Below are positions 1 through 9,153 of a stretch of 64,000 bases of DNA, piece after piece (position 1 is the first letter of the stretch; each line of letters opens with the position of its first letter). A program made the position numbers and the translations under genes. Below the pieces are notes generated by a model. It had not been told where the DNA came from and did no database searches. It was given only the letters and a program-made list of their open reading frames with translations. The stretch is from positions 2,146,501 to 2,210,500 of the forward strand of contig NZ_MQUC01000003.1 in NCBI RefSeq assembly GCF_002994045.1. Reading direction: 5' to 3'. This DNA comes from Nonlabens agnitus (GTDB lineage Bacteria > Bacteroidota > Bacteroidia > Flavobacteriales > Flavobacteriaceae).

Positions 1-97
1 TCAATTGTAGTGGCGTCAAGGAAGCCACGTCCTGTAAACGGTTTGCGGCAGCCTTGATGTCCTCCATTTTTGGATAATACACCTGCGTTTCAATCAT
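1..97 (-). CDS. ilvA: Threonine ammonia-lyase (IlvA), N-terminus only
   Basis: Partial gene cut by the window edge. The minus strand reads an ATG at 97 followed by about 32 codons that include MEDIKAAANRLQDVASLTPL. This resembles the start of PLP-dependent biosynthetic threonine dehydratases, which make 2-oxobutanoate for isoleucine synthesis. Only one base separates the ilvC stop codon from this ATG, so translation is probably coupled. Position as last gene of ilvD-B-N-C-A strongly supports the call. The catalytic lysine and the regulatory domain lie outside the window and could not be seen. Confidence 0.8.
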   Translation of the reverse strand, partial: MIETQVYYPKMEDIKAAANRLQDVASLTPLQL

Positions 98-98
98 C

Positions 99-1562
99 TT
101 AGATGGATTTCATAGCGGTCATGGAGTCGCGCAACTTTGCGCCTACGCTTTCAATAGGATGGTTTCTAATGGCTTTGTTTATGGCTATGAGTTTGTGATT
201 GTCGATGCGTTCCGCTTTCGCGAAAGCGTTACCTATAAGAGCTTTATCCAGTCCATTGACATAATCAGACAATAAAGGTTTTGCAGCATGGTCAAACAAG
301 TAGCAGCCATATTCTGCCGTGTCAGAAATGATGCGGTTCATCTCAAACAGCTTCTTTCTAGCTACCGTGTTTGCGATCAATGGCAACTCGTGCAAAGACT
401 CATAGTAAGCGCTTTCCTCAACGATCCCAGAGGCAACCATCGTCTCAAACGCAAGTTCTACACCAGCTTTTATAAAGGCTACCATAGCAACACCGTTATC
501 AAAATATTCCTGCTCCTTGATATCGCCCGTCGCTGTGGATTTCTCAAATGCGGTGTTTTCAGTTTCGGCGCGCCATTTCAAGAGGTTCTTATCATCATTT
601 GCCCAGTCTTCCATCATGGTTTGTGAAAAATGACCCGACATGATATCGTCTTGATGCTTGACAAATAGAGGTCTCATGATGTCTTTCAATTCTTCAGAAA
701 GCTCATAGGCCTTAATCTTTGAAACATTGTCCAGCCTATCCATCATGTTGGTAATACCACCATGTTTGAGTGCCTCTGTAATACGTTCCCAGCCGTACTG
801 GATCAAGTTTGATGCATAGCCTTCTGGCGTTCCCTGTGCGACCATTTTATCGTACAATAAAATAGAGGCCGTTTGCAACACACCACATAAAATGGTTTGC
901 TCGCCCATCAGGTCGCTCTTCACCTCTGCCACAAAAGAAGATTCCAATACACCAGCTTTATGACCACCAGTGGCGATCGCGTAAGCTTTGGCTTGATCCC
1001 AACCTTTGTTTTCTGGATCATTTTCTGGATGTACGGCAATCAAGGTAGGAACCCCAAAACCTCTCTTATATTCTTCTCTAACCTCAGATCCTGGACATTT
1101 AGGTGCTACCATGATCACGGTAATATCTTCCCTGATTTTTTGGCCTTCTTCCACGATGTTGAAACCGTGCGAGTAGGAAAGCGTGGCACCATTTTTCATG
1201 TGCGGCATTACCGCTTTTACCACAGCACTGTGCTGCTTGTCTGGCGTTAGATTGAGTACGAGGTCTGATTGTGGTATCAGTTCTTCATAGGTCCCAACGG
1301 TAAAGCCGTTTTCTGTAGCGTTTTTATAGGATTGTCTTTGTTGTTCTATAGCTTCTTTTCTAAGTGCGTAAGAAATATCAAGACCAGAATCACGCATGTT
1401 CAAACCTTGATTCAATCCTTGAGCACCGCAACCTACGATGGTTATTTTTTTTCCTTTAAGGGCATCGACACCATTTTCAAATTCTGCCTGCTCCATGAAG
1501 CGGCATTTGGAGAGTTGTTCCAGTTTTTGCGAAAGCGATAAGGTGTTAAAGTAATTTGACAT
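99..1562 (-). CDS. ilvC: Ketol-acid reductoisomerase, long class II form
   Basis: Converts acetolactate or acetohydroxybutyrate to the 2,3-dihydroxy acids with NAD(P)H and Mg2+ in valine/isoleucine synthesis. At 487 residues it is the long form found in E. coli rather than the ~330-residue short form. The Rossmann motif GCGAQG is at residues 44-49, and the stretches [26 protein letters not shown] and HELPLIANT match the family. Ten bases separate it from ilvN upstream and one base from ilvA downstream, so it is mid-operon. A copy of the 16-bp palindrome at 213-228 is translated as AFAKA in the variable C-terminal part, where the E. coli protein has an unrelated sequence. Confidence 0.97.
   Translation of the reverse strand: MSNYFNTLSLSQKLEQLSKCRFMEQAEFENGVDALKGKKITIVGCGAQGLNQGLNMRDSGLDISYALRKEAIEQQRQSYKNATENGFTVGTYEELIPQSDLVLNLTPDKQHSAVVKAVMPHMKNGATLSYSHGFNIVEEGQKIREDITVIMVAPKCPGSEVREEYKRGFGVPTLIAVHPENDPENKGWDQAKAYAIATGGHKAGVLESSFVAEVKSDLMGEQTILCGVLQTASILLYDKMVAQGTPEGYASNLIQYGWERITEALKHGGITNMMDRLDNVSKIKAYELSEELKDIMRPLFVKHQDDIMSGHFSQTMMEDWANDDKNLLKWRAETENTAFEKSTATGDIKEQEYFDNGVAMVAFIKAGVELAFETMVASGIVEESAYYESLHELPLIANTVARKKLFEMNRIISDTAEYGCYLFDHAAKPLLSDYVNGLDKALIGNAFAKAERIDNHKLIAINKAIRNHPIESVGAKLRDSMTAMKSI
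213..228. repeat. 16-bp palindrome copy 1 (inside ilvC)
   Basis: Perfect CGCTTTCGCGAAAGCG. It is read in frame in ilvC as AFAKA near the C-terminus. Confidence 0.95.
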
Positions 1563-1572
1563 TGTTTGGTTT

Positions 1573-2103
1573 TTATGAGTTTAATGCGGCTAGCATTTTA
1601 GTTATTTCCATGGCATCTTTAGTGACGGCAATGCGTCCAGAACGGTTGAATTGAAGAATGCCAAAAGCACTCAATTCTCGATATAATAGATCGACCTCGC
1701 TGCGCCTGCCAGATTTCTCCAACACAAAATATTCTTTATTCACCGTCACGATGCGTGCGTTGCTGTCCTTGATGATATTTTGTATTTGACGCTCTTCAAA
1801 AAGAAGGTCTGATTTGATTTTAAAAAGACAGGATTCCTGATAGATGGTCTCATCCTCAGTATGATAAAATGCCTTGATGACTTCTACCTGTTTCTCAATC
1901 TGGCCTATGATCTTTTTGATCTGGACCTCAGTCATCTTGACTAGAATCGTCCATCTAGAAACATCCTCAATCTCTGAAGCACTGGTATTTATACTTTCAA
2001 TATTAATATGGCGACGTTGAAATATGGCAGATATGCGATTCAACAACCCAATATTATTCTCGGTATAAATGGATACGGTATATAGTTGTTCTTTGTTTTC
2101 CAT
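1573..2103 (-). CDS. ilvN: Acetolactate synthase small (regulatory) subunit
   Basis: Regulatory subunit that binds the IlvB catalytic subunit and confers feedback inhibition, normally by valine. The 176-residue protein has an N-terminal ACT domain (about residues 8-80, with [21 protein letters not shown]) and a C-terminal domain with the usual [19 protein letters not shown] segment. Length matches Bacteroidota IlvN/IlvH. It lies between ilvB (143-bp gap carrying a palindrome copy) and ilvC (10-bp gap). Confidence 0.95.
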   Translation of the reverse strand: MENKEQLYTVSIYTENNIGLLNRISAIFQRRHINIESINTSASEIEDVSRWTILVKMTEVQIKKIIGQIEKQVEVIKAFYHTEDETIYQESCLFKIKSDLLFEERQIQNIIKDSNARIVTVNKEYFVLEKSGRRSEVDLLYRELSAFGILQFNRSGRIAVTKDAMEITKMLAALNS

Positions 2104-2174
2104 ACAATTAATGTTTTCAAGGCGTGACGAGACGACCTTACTGACTCTCTTTTACTCGTGCATTTTGATGGGTT

Positions 2175-2190
2175 CGCTTTCGCGAAAGCG
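2175..2190. repeat. 16-bp palindrome copy 2 (ilvB-ilvN gap)
   Basis: Perfect CGCTTTCGCGAAAGCG in the 143-bp spacer between ilvB and ilvN. In the operon transcript it could fold into a short stem-loop. Confidence 0.95.
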
Positions 2191-2246
2191 ATATATCGTC
2201 CAGCTTTCCTTCTTTGCTGTTCATCCTTGATGTGTTCAAGCTTCTC

Positions 2247-3980
2247 TTACTCCAATCGAATCTCTGAAACCGCAGCACCAGTAGGAATCATAGGGAAAAC
2301 ATTCCCTTCTTTTTCTACTCGTACTTCAAGGAAATAGGCCTCGTCACATTTCATCATTTCTTCAACGGCACTAGCGAGATCCTTGCGGTCTGTCACGAGT
2401 TTTGCCTTGATGTTATAACCTTCTGCAATCTTGATAAAATCTGGATTGATCATTTCTGTACTGGCATAGCGCTTGTCAAAAAACAGCTGCTGCCATTGAC
2501 GCACCATGCCCAGGTATTCATTGTTGAGTACGACGATCTTGACCGGCACCTTAGTCTGGAAAATAGTTCCCAGTTCTTGAATGGTCATTTGGTATCCACC
2601 ATCGCCTATCACGGCCACCACTTGACGATCTGGCGCGGCCATTTTTGCACCTATGGCTGCTGGCAGGGCAAAGCCCATGGTTCCCAAACCTCCAGATGTA
2701 ATGTTACTGCGCGTCTGTTTGAAGTCGGCATAACGACATGCCACCATTTGATGCTGTCCTACATCAGTAACAATGGCTGCTTTACTCGCAGACTTTTTAT
2801 TGATCTGCTGGATCACCTCTGCCATGGTCAACCCTTCGGTTTTTGGGTTCATGTCGTCGTTTATGACTTTATCCAGCTCTACTTGATACAAATCAGCAAA
2901 TTGCTGGCGCCATTCTGGATAGGTTTTTTCTTCCAATAGAGGTAACAGTGCGGCCAGTGTCTTTTTGGAATCACCTAAAACAGGAATATCTGCGTGGACA
3001 TTTTTACTGACCTCAGCTGGATCAATTTCAAAATGAATGATTTTGGCTTGTTTTGCATATCGCGATAAGTCGCCGGTCACACGGTCGTCAAATCGCATAC
3101 CGATGGCGATAAGCACATCGCACTCATTGGTCAATAGGTTAGGTGCATAATTGCCATGCATTCCTACCATTCCCACGTTGAGTTCATGTGAGGTTGGAAC
3201 GGCACTCGCTCCCAATATGGTCCAGGCTGCTGGAATACCACCTTTTTCGATAACTGCTAGTAATTCTTCTTCTGCCTCGCCCAACACAACGCCTTGACCC
3301 CAAACGATCAGTGGTTTTTTGGCTTCGTTAATGGCTTTTGCAGCAGCTTCAATAGATCCTTGCGTGGTTTCTGGAACAGGTACGTAGCTTCTGATTGAAT
3401 TACATTTCGCGTAAGCGAAATCAAACTCTTCAAACTGTGCGTCTTTAGTAATATCAATCAAGACTGGACCTGGACGGCCACTTTGTGCGATATAAAAGGC
3501 TTTGGCAAAAACGGTTGGGATATCTGCCGCCTTGGTGATTTGTGTGTTCCACTTAGTAACTGGTGTGGAAATACCAACAATATCAGTTTCCTGAAACGCG
3601 TCGGTTCCCAGCAGGTGTGACCCTACCTGACCCGTGACGCAAATCAATGGTGTGGAATCGATCATGGCGTCTGCCAGTCCAGTGATAAGATTAGTAGCTC
3701 CTGGTCCAGAGGTTGCAATGGCAACGCCTACTTTATTGGAAATACGTGCATAGCCTTGTGCGGCGTGTGTGGCACCTTGCTCATGACGTGTCAAAATATG
3801 CTTAAGCTGATCTTGATAGCCGTAGAACTTGTCGTAGAGCGGCATGATGGCACCACCAGGATAGCCGAAAACGGTATCCACACCTTCGGCAAGGAAGCAT
3901 TTGATAATAGCTTCTGCCCCAGACATTCTTTCTGTCGTGGTGGCGCTGGGCGCGGTTTGAGTTGCTGTTTGTTCTTTCAT
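2247..3980 (-). CDS. ilvB: Acetolactate synthase large (catalytic) subunit
   Basis: ThDP-dependent enzyme that condenses pyruvate with pyruvate or 2-oxobutanoate, the first common step of branched-chain synthesis. The 577 residues carry the ThDP-activating Glu67 in the HEQGATHAAQGYAR segment, the FAD-binding middle domain, and the Mg2+/ThDP motif beginning GDGG at 459 and ending NN at 486-487. Ten bases follow the ilvD stop. A diverged palindrome copy (3405-3420) is read as FAYAK in the linker near residue 190. Two ATG codons are not in competition; the start at 3980 gives the usual N-terminal extension before the conserved MSGAEAII. Confidence 0.96.
   Translation of the reverse strand: MKEQTATQTAPSATTTERMSGAEAIIKCFLAEGVDTVFGYPGGAIMPLYDKFYGYQDQLKHILTRHEQGATHAAQGYARISNKVGVAIATSGPGATNLITGLADAMIDSTPLICVTGQVGSHLLGTDAFQETDIVGISTPVTKWNTQITKAADIPTVFAKAFYIAQSGRPGPVLIDITKDAQFEEFDFAYAKCNSIRSYVPVPETTQGSIEAAAKAINEAKKPLIVWGQGVVLGEAEEELLAVIEKGGIPAAWTILGASAVPTSHELNVGMVGMHGNYAPNLLTNECDVLIAIGMRFDDRVTGDLSRYAKQAKIIHFEIDPAEVSKNVHADIPVLGDSKKTLAALLPLLEEKTYPEWRQQFADLYQVELDKVINDDMNPKTEGLTMAEVIQQINKKSASKAAIVTDVGQHQMVACRYADFKQTRSNITSGGLGTMGFALPAAIGAKMAAPDRQVVAVIGDGGYQMTIQELGTIFQTKVPVKIVVLNNEYLGMVRQWQQLFFDKRYASTEMINPDFIKIAEGYNIKAKLVTDRKDLASAVEEMMKCDEAYFLEVRVEKEGNVFPMIPTGAAVSEIRLE
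3405..3420. repeat. Diverged palindrome copy inside ilvB
   Basis: TTTCGCGTAAGCGAAA, differing from the consensus centre by one base. It is read in ilvB as FAYAK. Confidence 0.7.
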
Positions 3981-3990
3981 AATCAGCTAT

Positions 3991-5667
3991 TTAAAATTCG
4001 TCAGTCACACAGCCTTTTGAGGCATTTGAAACTGTTCGTGCATATTTATAGAGCACACCTCTTGAAAACTTGAGTGGTGGCTGTTTCCATTGTTTTTTTC
4101 TTTGTTCCAATTCTTCATCTGATACTTCCAGAATAATGGAATTGGAAACGGCATCTATGGTAATGGTATCTCCATCTTTTACGAGGGCGATGGTGCCACC
4201 TTCCTGAGCTTCTGGAGTGATGTGTCCCACCACAAAGCCATGCGTACCGCCAGAGAATCGACCATCAGTTATCAAGGCTACTTCCTTACCTAAACCCGCA
4301 CCCATAATGGCCGCTGTAGGTTTAAGCATTTCTGGCATTCCCGGACCTCCTTTAGGACCTTCATATCTTATAACGACAACATCGCCTTTATTTACCTGGC
4401 CATCACGAATGCCGTCGTTTGCGGCATACTCGCCATCAAAAACTTTGGCCTTACCTGTGAATTGCAACCCTTCTTTTCCAGTGATTTTTGCAACGCTACC
4501 ATCGCTTGCCAGATTGCCGTACAACATCCTCAAGTGACCGGAAACCTTGATGGGTTCTTCTACCGTTTTGATCACATCTTGATCTGCTGTTAGATCTGGC
4601 ACATCTCTCAAATTCTCTGCAACTGTTTTTCCAGTTACGGTCATACAGTCGCCATGGATCAATCCCTTACTCAACAAATACTTCATGACGGCTGGAATAC
4701 CACCTATGCGGTGGATGTCTTCCATCAAGTATTTCCCGCTAGGTTTTAAATCTGCTAAGAATGGTGTGTTGTCACTAATATTTTGGAAATCCTTAAGTGT
4801 AAAATCAATTTGTGCCGCTCTGGCAATCGCAAGAAAGTGAAGTACGGCATTAGTAGATCCACCTAAAATAGTTACCAATCTTACCGCATTCTCTAATGAT
4901 TTGCGAGTTATGATATCAGATGGCTTGATGTCCTTTTCCAACAAGTTGAGCATTGCTTTTCCTGCGTCAATGGATTCTTGTTGTTTATCCTTGCTCAATG
5001 CAGGGTTGGATGAATTGTAAGGCAAGGCCATCCCAAGTGCCTCTATAGAACTGGCCATGGTATTTGCCGTGTACATGCCACCGCAGGCACCAGCGCCAGG
5101 ACAAGCTTTCTTCACAATACTTTGATATTCTTCTTCTTGCATGGTACCAGCAACCTTGCTGCCCCAAGCTTCAAAAGCAGATACTACATCCAGCTTCTGG
5201 CCATTGTGGCAACCAGAATCTATGGTACCGCCGTACACCAAAATGCTGGGACGATCCAATCTTATCATCGCCATCAATGCTCCTGGCATATTTTTATCAC
5301 AACCCACCACGGTTACAAGTCCATCATAGCTCATGGCCTGTACGACTGTCTCCATGGAATCTGCGATGATATCTCTGGAAGGTAATGAGTAACGCATTCC
5401 AGGTGTTCCCATAGAAATACCGTCGCTAACACCAATGGTATTGAATATTAAACCAACAAGGTTTTTTTCCAAGGTTCCTTGCTTTACCAGTTTTGCCAAG
5501 TCATTTAAGTGCATGTTACAGGGATTTCCCTCATAACCTGTACTGGCAATCCCGACAAAAGGTTTTTGCAAATCTTCCTTAGATAGACCTATGGCATGCA
5601 ACATGGCTTGTGCAGCCGGCTGCGTTGGATCCTGTGTTACGGTTTTACTGTATTTGTTTAAAGACAT
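3991..5667 (-). CDS. ilvD: Dihydroxy-acid dehydratase
   Basis: Iron-sulfur enzyme that dehydrates the dihydroxy acids to 2-oxo acids in valine and isoleucine synthesis. The 558 residues include Cys50 (GNPCNMH), Cys123 (GCDKNMPG) and Cys195 ([14 protein letters not shown]), the three cysteines expected for the [2Fe-2S] cluster, plus the C-terminal GRFSGGTHG motif. It is the first gene of the ilv operon; ilvB starts 10 bp after it. The start at 5667 is the only ATG consistent with the conserved N-terminus. Confidence 0.97.
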   Translation of the reverse strand: MSLNKYSKTVTQDPTQPAAQAMLHAIGLSKEDLQKPFVGIASTGYEGNPCNMHLNDLAKLVKQGTLEKNLVGLIFNTIGVSDGISMGTPGMRYSLPSRDIIADSMETVVQAMSYDGLVTVVGCDKNMPGALMAMIRLDRPSILVYGGTIDSGCHNGQKLDVVSAFEAWGSKVAGTMQEEEYQSIVKKACPGAGACGGMYTANTMASSIEALGMALPYNSSNPALSKDKQQESIDAGKAMLNLLEKDIKPSDIITRKSLENAVRLVTILGGSTNAVLHFLAIARAAQIDFTLKDFQNISDNTPFLADLKPSGKYLMEDIHRIGGIPAVMKYLLSKGLIHGDCMTVTGKTVAENLRDVPDLTADQDVIKTVEEPIKVSGHLRMLYGNLASDGSVAKITGKEGLQFTGKAKVFDGEYAANDGIRDGQVNKGDVVVIRYEGPKGGPGMPEMLKPTAAIMGAGLGKEVALITDGRFSGGTHGFVVGHITPEAQEGGTIALVKDGDTITIDAVSNSIILEVSDEELEQRKKQWKQPPLKFSRGVLYKYARTVSNASKGCVTDEF

Positions 5668-6119
5668 ACGCTTGGTTTAAACGAAGTCTTGATACTTCTT
5701 GATGTATTCATGGGTAGTGTTTGCATACTGTATTGATCAAAGTTATTGAATGCGTTTTCTCTAGATATCTAGTGTCATACGGTTCAAGTTCGTTCAAACT
5801 AGGCAATGTTTAATTATATCATTGTTTTACAGACACTTATACCATTTCAATGTATGATGTTCAATCATTTCATTTCAAACTATTTTATATATAAAATAGC
5901 CATTCCCAACTCGTTTAGGTTTGAATAATAATAGAAATGACGTTATTGCTACTGGATGGCTTCATAGTGTAGAAGTGATGACAATATTTCGCTGTTAAAA
6001 ATTAGGAGTCCAGATTTTCACTCAGGAACAACCTACTGCAATTGAACTACCTTAATGAATATTACATAAACCTGTCATAAAAAGTATGATGAGTTCCATG
6101 GTGGCCAACTGCTAATATG
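5668..6119. other. Intergenic region upstream of ilvD
   Basis: Control region between divergent ilvD and metK. On the minus strand a TAACTTTG box (plus-strand 5738-5745) fits the TAnnTTTG consensus of Bacteroidota and would give a leader of about 60 nt for ilvD, but I see no good -33 TTG. A 22-codon minus-strand reading frame overlaps the ilvD start; it is not rich in Ile, Leu or Val codons, so I do not call it an attenuator peptide. I see nothing else here. Confidence 0.4.
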
Positions 6120-6127
6120 TATATTTG
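6120..6127 (+). promoter_or_regulatory. Putative metK promoter (-7 box)
   Basis: TATATTTG matches TAnnTTTG exactly. Transcription from it would begin near 6134, immediately before the riboswitch-like structure, which supports the call. No convincing -33 TTG is present about 20 bp upstream. Confidence 0.5.
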
Positions 6128-6136
6128 ACTCTTGAA

Positions 6137-6198
6137 AGAGGATTGATTTGACTGATTGCAACCTCGTCTTATTTCAGTAAGACACAAATGCTAAACCA
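6137..6198 (+). promoter_or_regulatory. SAM-II-like riboswitch upstream of metK
   Basis: The leader shows an H-type pseudoknot arrangement. GAGG (6138-6141) can pair with CCTC (6162-6165), and ATTTG (6146-6150) with CAAAT (6185-6189), followed by GCTAAA (6190-6195). The order GATTTGAC..GATTGCAA..CAAATGCTAAA closely follows the SAM-II motif known from Alphaproteobacteria and Bacteroidota. An extra hairpin (GTCTTA 6166-6171 with TAAGAC 6178-6183) sits in the loop. Location upstream of S-adenosylmethionine synthetase fits feedback by SAM. The match is from memory of the motif, not from a covariance search. Confidence 0.8.
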
Positions 6199-6268
6199 GA
6201 AGTATTTCCCGCACAGTCTACCTTCCTTTATATTTATTAATCAAACGTTAGAGAACTTATAGTGAGTT

Positions 6269-6284
6269 CGCTTTCGCGAAAGCG
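6269..6284. repeat. 16-bp palindrome copy 3 (metK leader)
   Basis: Perfect copy ending 10 nt before the metK ATG, within the 5' untranslated region downstream of the riboswitch. A hairpin here would lie where ribosomes load. Confidence 0.95.
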
Positions 6285-6294
6285 TAATACTTAT

Positions 6295-7551
6295 ATGCCT
6301 TATTTATTTACATCAGAATCTGTGAGTGAAGGTCACCCAGATAAAGTTGCAGACCAGATTAGTGATGCCTTACTGGATCACTTTCTCGCTTTTGATCCTG
6401 AATCCAAAGTAGCATGTGAAACTCTAGTTACCACGGGACAAGTCGTACTTGCAGGCGAGGTGAAATCTGATACCTATCTGGATGTTCAGACCATCGCCCG
6501 TGAGATCATCAATGAAATAGGATATACTAAAGGTGAATATCAATTCTCTGGTGATTCCTGTGGCGTCATTTCTTTGATACATGAGCAGTCACAAGACATC
6601 AATCAAGGTGTCGATCGTGAGAGTAAAGAGGAACAGGGTGCCGGTGATCAAGGTATGATGTTCGGCTATGCGACTAACGAGACAGAGAATTACATGCCGC
6701 TGGCGTTGGACATCTCACACAAAATCTTGATCGAGCTGGCAAAGCTACGTCGTGAAAATAAGGACATTACCTATCTAAGACCTGATGCAAAATCACAGGT
6801 CACCATTGAATACAGCGATGATAACGTCCCGCAACGCATTGACGCGATCGTGATTTCTACGCAACACGATCCATTTGACGCAGATGATGATAAAATGCTT
6901 GCCAAGATCAAAAAGGATCTTGTAGAGATTCTTATTCCTAGAGTTCAGGAACAGCTTCCTGCCTATGCGCAAAAACTATTTAATGACGATATTACCTACC
7001 ATATCAATCCAACCGGTAAATTTGTAATAGGCGGACCTCATGGTGATACCGGACTAACCGGTCGCAAAATCATCGTGGATACCTATGGTGGCAAAGGAGC
7101 GCATGGTGGTGGTGCCTTCTCTGGTAAAGATCCATCAAAAGTAGACCGCAGTGCAGCCTATGCTGCGAGACACGTGGCCAAAAACCTTGTTGCAGCAGGA
7201 CTTGCCACAGAGGTGTTAGTTCAGGTTTCATATGCGATAGGCGTGGTTGAACCTACTTCCATTCACGTGGATACTTACGGAACCGCAACTGTAGATATGA
7301 CAGATGGAGAGATTGCAAAAAAAGTAGCCAGCATCTTTGACATGCGACCTGCATCTATTGAATCCCGATTGAAACTACGCAATCCTATTTATAGAGATAC
7401 CGCAGCTTACGGACACATGGGACGCGAGCCCAAAACGGTGACTAAAGTTTTTGAATCCCCATACAATGGTAAAATCACAAAAGAGGTAGAGCTATTTACT
7501 TGGGAGAAGCTTGACTTTGTCGACAAGGTAAAAGAAGCATTCGGCTTGTAA
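6295..7551 (+). CDS. metK: S-adenosylmethionine synthetase
   Basis: Makes SAM from methionine and ATP. I start at the ATG at 6295 ([20 protein letters not shown]), giving 418 residues. An in-frame GTG at 6262 would only add translated palindrome sequence (SSLSRKR) absent from the family. The N-terminal [17 protein letters not shown], the [10 protein letters not shown] loop and the [22 protein letters not shown] segment are diagnostic. The gene stands alone between a SAM-II-like riboswitch and a strong terminator, so it is probably a monocistronic unit controlled by SAM. SAM is also the substrate of ArsM and ArsS encoded nearby. Confidence 0.97.
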   Translation: MPYLFTSESVSEGHPDKVADQISDALLDHFLAFDPESKVACETLVTTGQVVLAGEVKSDTYLDVQTIAREIINEIGYTKGEYQFSGDSCGVISLIHEQSQDINQGVDRESKEEQGAGDQGMMFGYATNETENYMPLALDISHKILIELAKLRRENKDITYLRPDAKSQVTIEYSDDNVPQRIDAIVISTQHDPFDADDDKMLAKIKKDLVEILIPRVQEQLPAYAQKLFNDDITYHINPTGKFVIGGPHGDTGLTGRKIIVDTYGGKGAHGGGAFSGKDPSKVDRSAAYAARHVAKNLVAAGLATEVLVQVSYAIGVVEPTSIHVDTYGTATVDMTDGEIAKKVASIFDMRPASIESRLKLRNPIYRDTAAYGHMGREPKTVTKVFESPYNGKITKEVELFTWEKLDFVDKVKEAFGL

Positions 7552-7569
7552 TTGATGGTCGACCAAAAT

Positions 7570-7600
7570 AAAAACCCCAAGCCAAGGCTTGGGGTTTTTT
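7570..7600. terminator. Terminator between metK and the convergent locus
   Basis: Stem AACCCCAAGCC / GGCTTGGGGTT followed by a T run on the plus strand and preceded by an A run, so it can work for both metK and the convergent minus-strand operon. Confidence 0.9.
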
Positions 7601-7624
7601 ATTGATTCCAATTTGATGATGAAA

Positions 7625-7795
7625 TTATGATTTGCGCATCTGTCGCATCGCAAACCACAAGGCCATCAAAAACAAAAAGAGATACCATATATAACCACGA
7701 TCTCTATCTCCAGTAGCCATAAGGAAAAGAACGTAGCCACTTCCCACACAACTAGTGTAGAATAAAATCTTCCAGAACCATTTGGGGATTTCCAT
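7625..7795 (-). CDS. Small two-helix membrane protein
   Basis: A 56-codon frame (MEIPKWFWKILFYTSCVG at the start, MRQMRKS at the end) with two hydrophobic stretches, about residues 7-27 and 35-50, and a basic C-terminus. It begins 4 bp after the rhodanese stop and ends just before the metK-side terminator, so it is the last gene of the arsenosugar-associated run. I do not recognise the family. The tight spacing and clean membrane pattern argue that it is real. Confidence 0.65.
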   Translation of the reverse strand: MEIPKWFWKILFYTSCVGSGYVLFLMATGDRDRGYIWYLFLFLMALWFAMRQMRKS

Positions 7796-7799
7796 AGTG

Positions 7800-8306
7800 T
7801 TAGTTCTTACCAGTTAACTTGTTTCCCGTTTTCAAATATTTTGCCCATGCCTTTGAATACGTATGAACATTCTCAGTCGGTTTGCCCTGTTGATCTACTA
7901 CTTCATAACCGGCATCCTTCCAGGCAAATATACTTCCGTAAAGGTTTTTGACATCGCTAAATCCAGCTTCCTGTAGTTTTTCACCGTAATTCTCGCTGCG
8001 CACACCTACTGTGCAATAAACCACGACAGGTTTGTTTTTATTTGCCGTGTTTGCCAACCCTTTCCAATCCTTCAACGATTCACCAGCCCAGATGGCATTG
8101 GGCAAATGACTTACTTCAAATTCCTCGAGTTTTCGAGTATCCAATATGATATAATCTTGATAGTTCATCTTGAGCTCTTGTACGCTTATGTAGGGAACGC
8201 TTTGGGTATTGTATTTCTTGAGAACCTCATCGATGGACTGCGCCGCGCCTATGGCCACACCCATAAAAAACATCACAGCTACCAGAATCTGTTTCTTAGT
8301 CGTCAT
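7800..8306 (-). CDS. Exported rhodanese-like protein
   Basis: Single rhodanese domain with the active-site loop YCTVGVRS (catalytic Cys about residue 98). I choose the ATG at 8306: it gives a textbook signal peptide (MTTKKQILVAVMFFMGVAIGAAQ) and sits one base after the stop of the upstream gene. An in-frame ATG at 8330 would place a polar extension before the signal peptide and overlap that gene. Rhodaneses move sulfane sulfur; in the periplasm next to arsenic-methylation genes it might handle thiol or thio-arsenical chemistry, which is inference. Confidence 0.85.
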   Translation of the reverse strand: MTTKKQILVAVMFFMGVAIGAAQSIDEVLKKYNTQSVPYISVQELKMNYQDYIILDTRKLEEFEVSHLPNAIWAGESLKDWKGLANTANKNKPVVVYCTVGVRSENYGEKLQEAGFSDVKNLYGSIFAWKDAGYEVVDQQGKPTENVHTYSKAWAKYLKTGNKLTGKN

Positions 8307-8307
8307 T

Positions 8308-9153
8308 TTAAAAGTGCTGTGTGATTTCATTCAATACTATTTTTTTGCCCTGCAGTTGCTTTTCGGCAGGTGGAAGAATTTCCATATTGTCCCAAATTCC
8401 TGTAGCGAGTGTAGCGGCATATTCCATAGGTAGCTCATTTTTTTGCATCTGTTGCATGGCCGTTTGATAATCATAAGAAAGCTGAACATGCTCAAATTCA
8501 AAACCATTGCTGTCATCAATGATCATTGCCCAGGTCTGCGCAGAGCCATCATTTGCCGGCATACCTATCACTCCAGCGTTGAGCCATAGCTTTTCCTGAT
8601 AATCATCTGCAAATGGCAAGCCACAATGGCCTGCGATGATCACATCCGCTTTTAATCCATCAAAACTTGTCTGTTTTTGCGTCCAGTCTGTGGACTTGAA
8701 AACGAATTGGGACACGTGATCATAACTTCCATGAACCAACGCTATCTGTTTGCCCGCGTAGTTAAATGTTATGTGGTCTGACAAGGATTTGAAATAGTTT
8801 TTTGAGCTGGTGTGAAGATTCGCTTTCGCGAAAGCGAACCATATCTCACTAAATCCATCGCATCTAGAGCCTGTGGTAAAATCGCAACCGCAATCTTCCT
8901 GATCGTCGCGCAACTGGATCTCTACATTACCCAGAATGCTATGAGCGCCCCATTTTTGAAATTGCTCCAAGGTTTCCTGTGGCTGCCCGCAGTAACCTAT
9001 GATGTCGCCGGTACAGATGCAGTTCTCTGCCGTGATACCTTGACTTTGTGCCAATTCCATCAAACTTTCGAGCGCTTGTAAATTGCTATAAACGCCACCG
9101 AATAGTAGCATCCTGCCGGTCTTTTGACCTAACTCTATGATCTTCTTATCCAT
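8308..9153 (-). CDS. Metallophosphoesterase-like protein with altered metal site
   Basis: A 281-residue calcineurin-fold protein. Visible motifs: GDIIGYCG (Asp50), GNVE (75-78), VHGS (His141), GHCGLPF (His176) and LNAGVIGMPAND. The usual first motif D-x-H-x-N is replaced by G-V-Y-S-N (residues 20-24), and the usual GHTH is GHCG, so several metal ligands are missing. It is Cys-rich (C46, C48, C55, C88, C90, C98). A palindrome copy encodes FAFAKA at about 106-111. It overlaps the symporter gene by 19 bp and precedes the rhodanese by one base, so the three are co-translated. The substrate is unknown. Confidence 0.8.
   Translation of the reverse strand: MDKKIIELGQKTGRMLLFGGVYSNLQALESLMELAQSQGITAENCICTGDIIGYCGQPQETLEQFQKWGAHSILGNVEIQLRDDQEDCGCDFTTGSRCDGFSEIWFAFAKANLHTSSKNYFKSLSDHITFNYAGKQIALVHGSYDHVSQFVFKSTDWTQKQTSFDGLKADVIIAGHCGLPFADDYQEKLWLNAGVIGMPANDGSAQTWAMIIDDSNGFEFEHVQLSYDYQTAMQQMQKNELPMEYAATLATGIWDNMEILPPAEKQLQGKKIVLNEITQHF
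8821..8836. repeat. 16-bp palindrome copy 4 (inside phosphoesterase gene)
   Basis: Perfect copy, read in frame as AFAKA (WFAFAKAN). Confidence 0.95.

Noticed and set aside
5661..5735. Small minus-strand frame of 22 codons upstream of and overlapping the ilvD start, as a possible attenuator leader peptide
   Set aside because: It is not enriched in Ile, Leu or Val codons and no terminator/antiterminator pair follows it.
6262..6294. GTG upstream start for metK adding an 11-residue extension
   Set aside because: The extension is only translated palindrome sequence, and the ATG at 6295 matches the family N-terminus.
8307..8330. Upstream start of the rhodanese gene
   Set aside because: It would put a polar octapeptide before a clear signal peptide and overlap the preceding gene by 23 bp.
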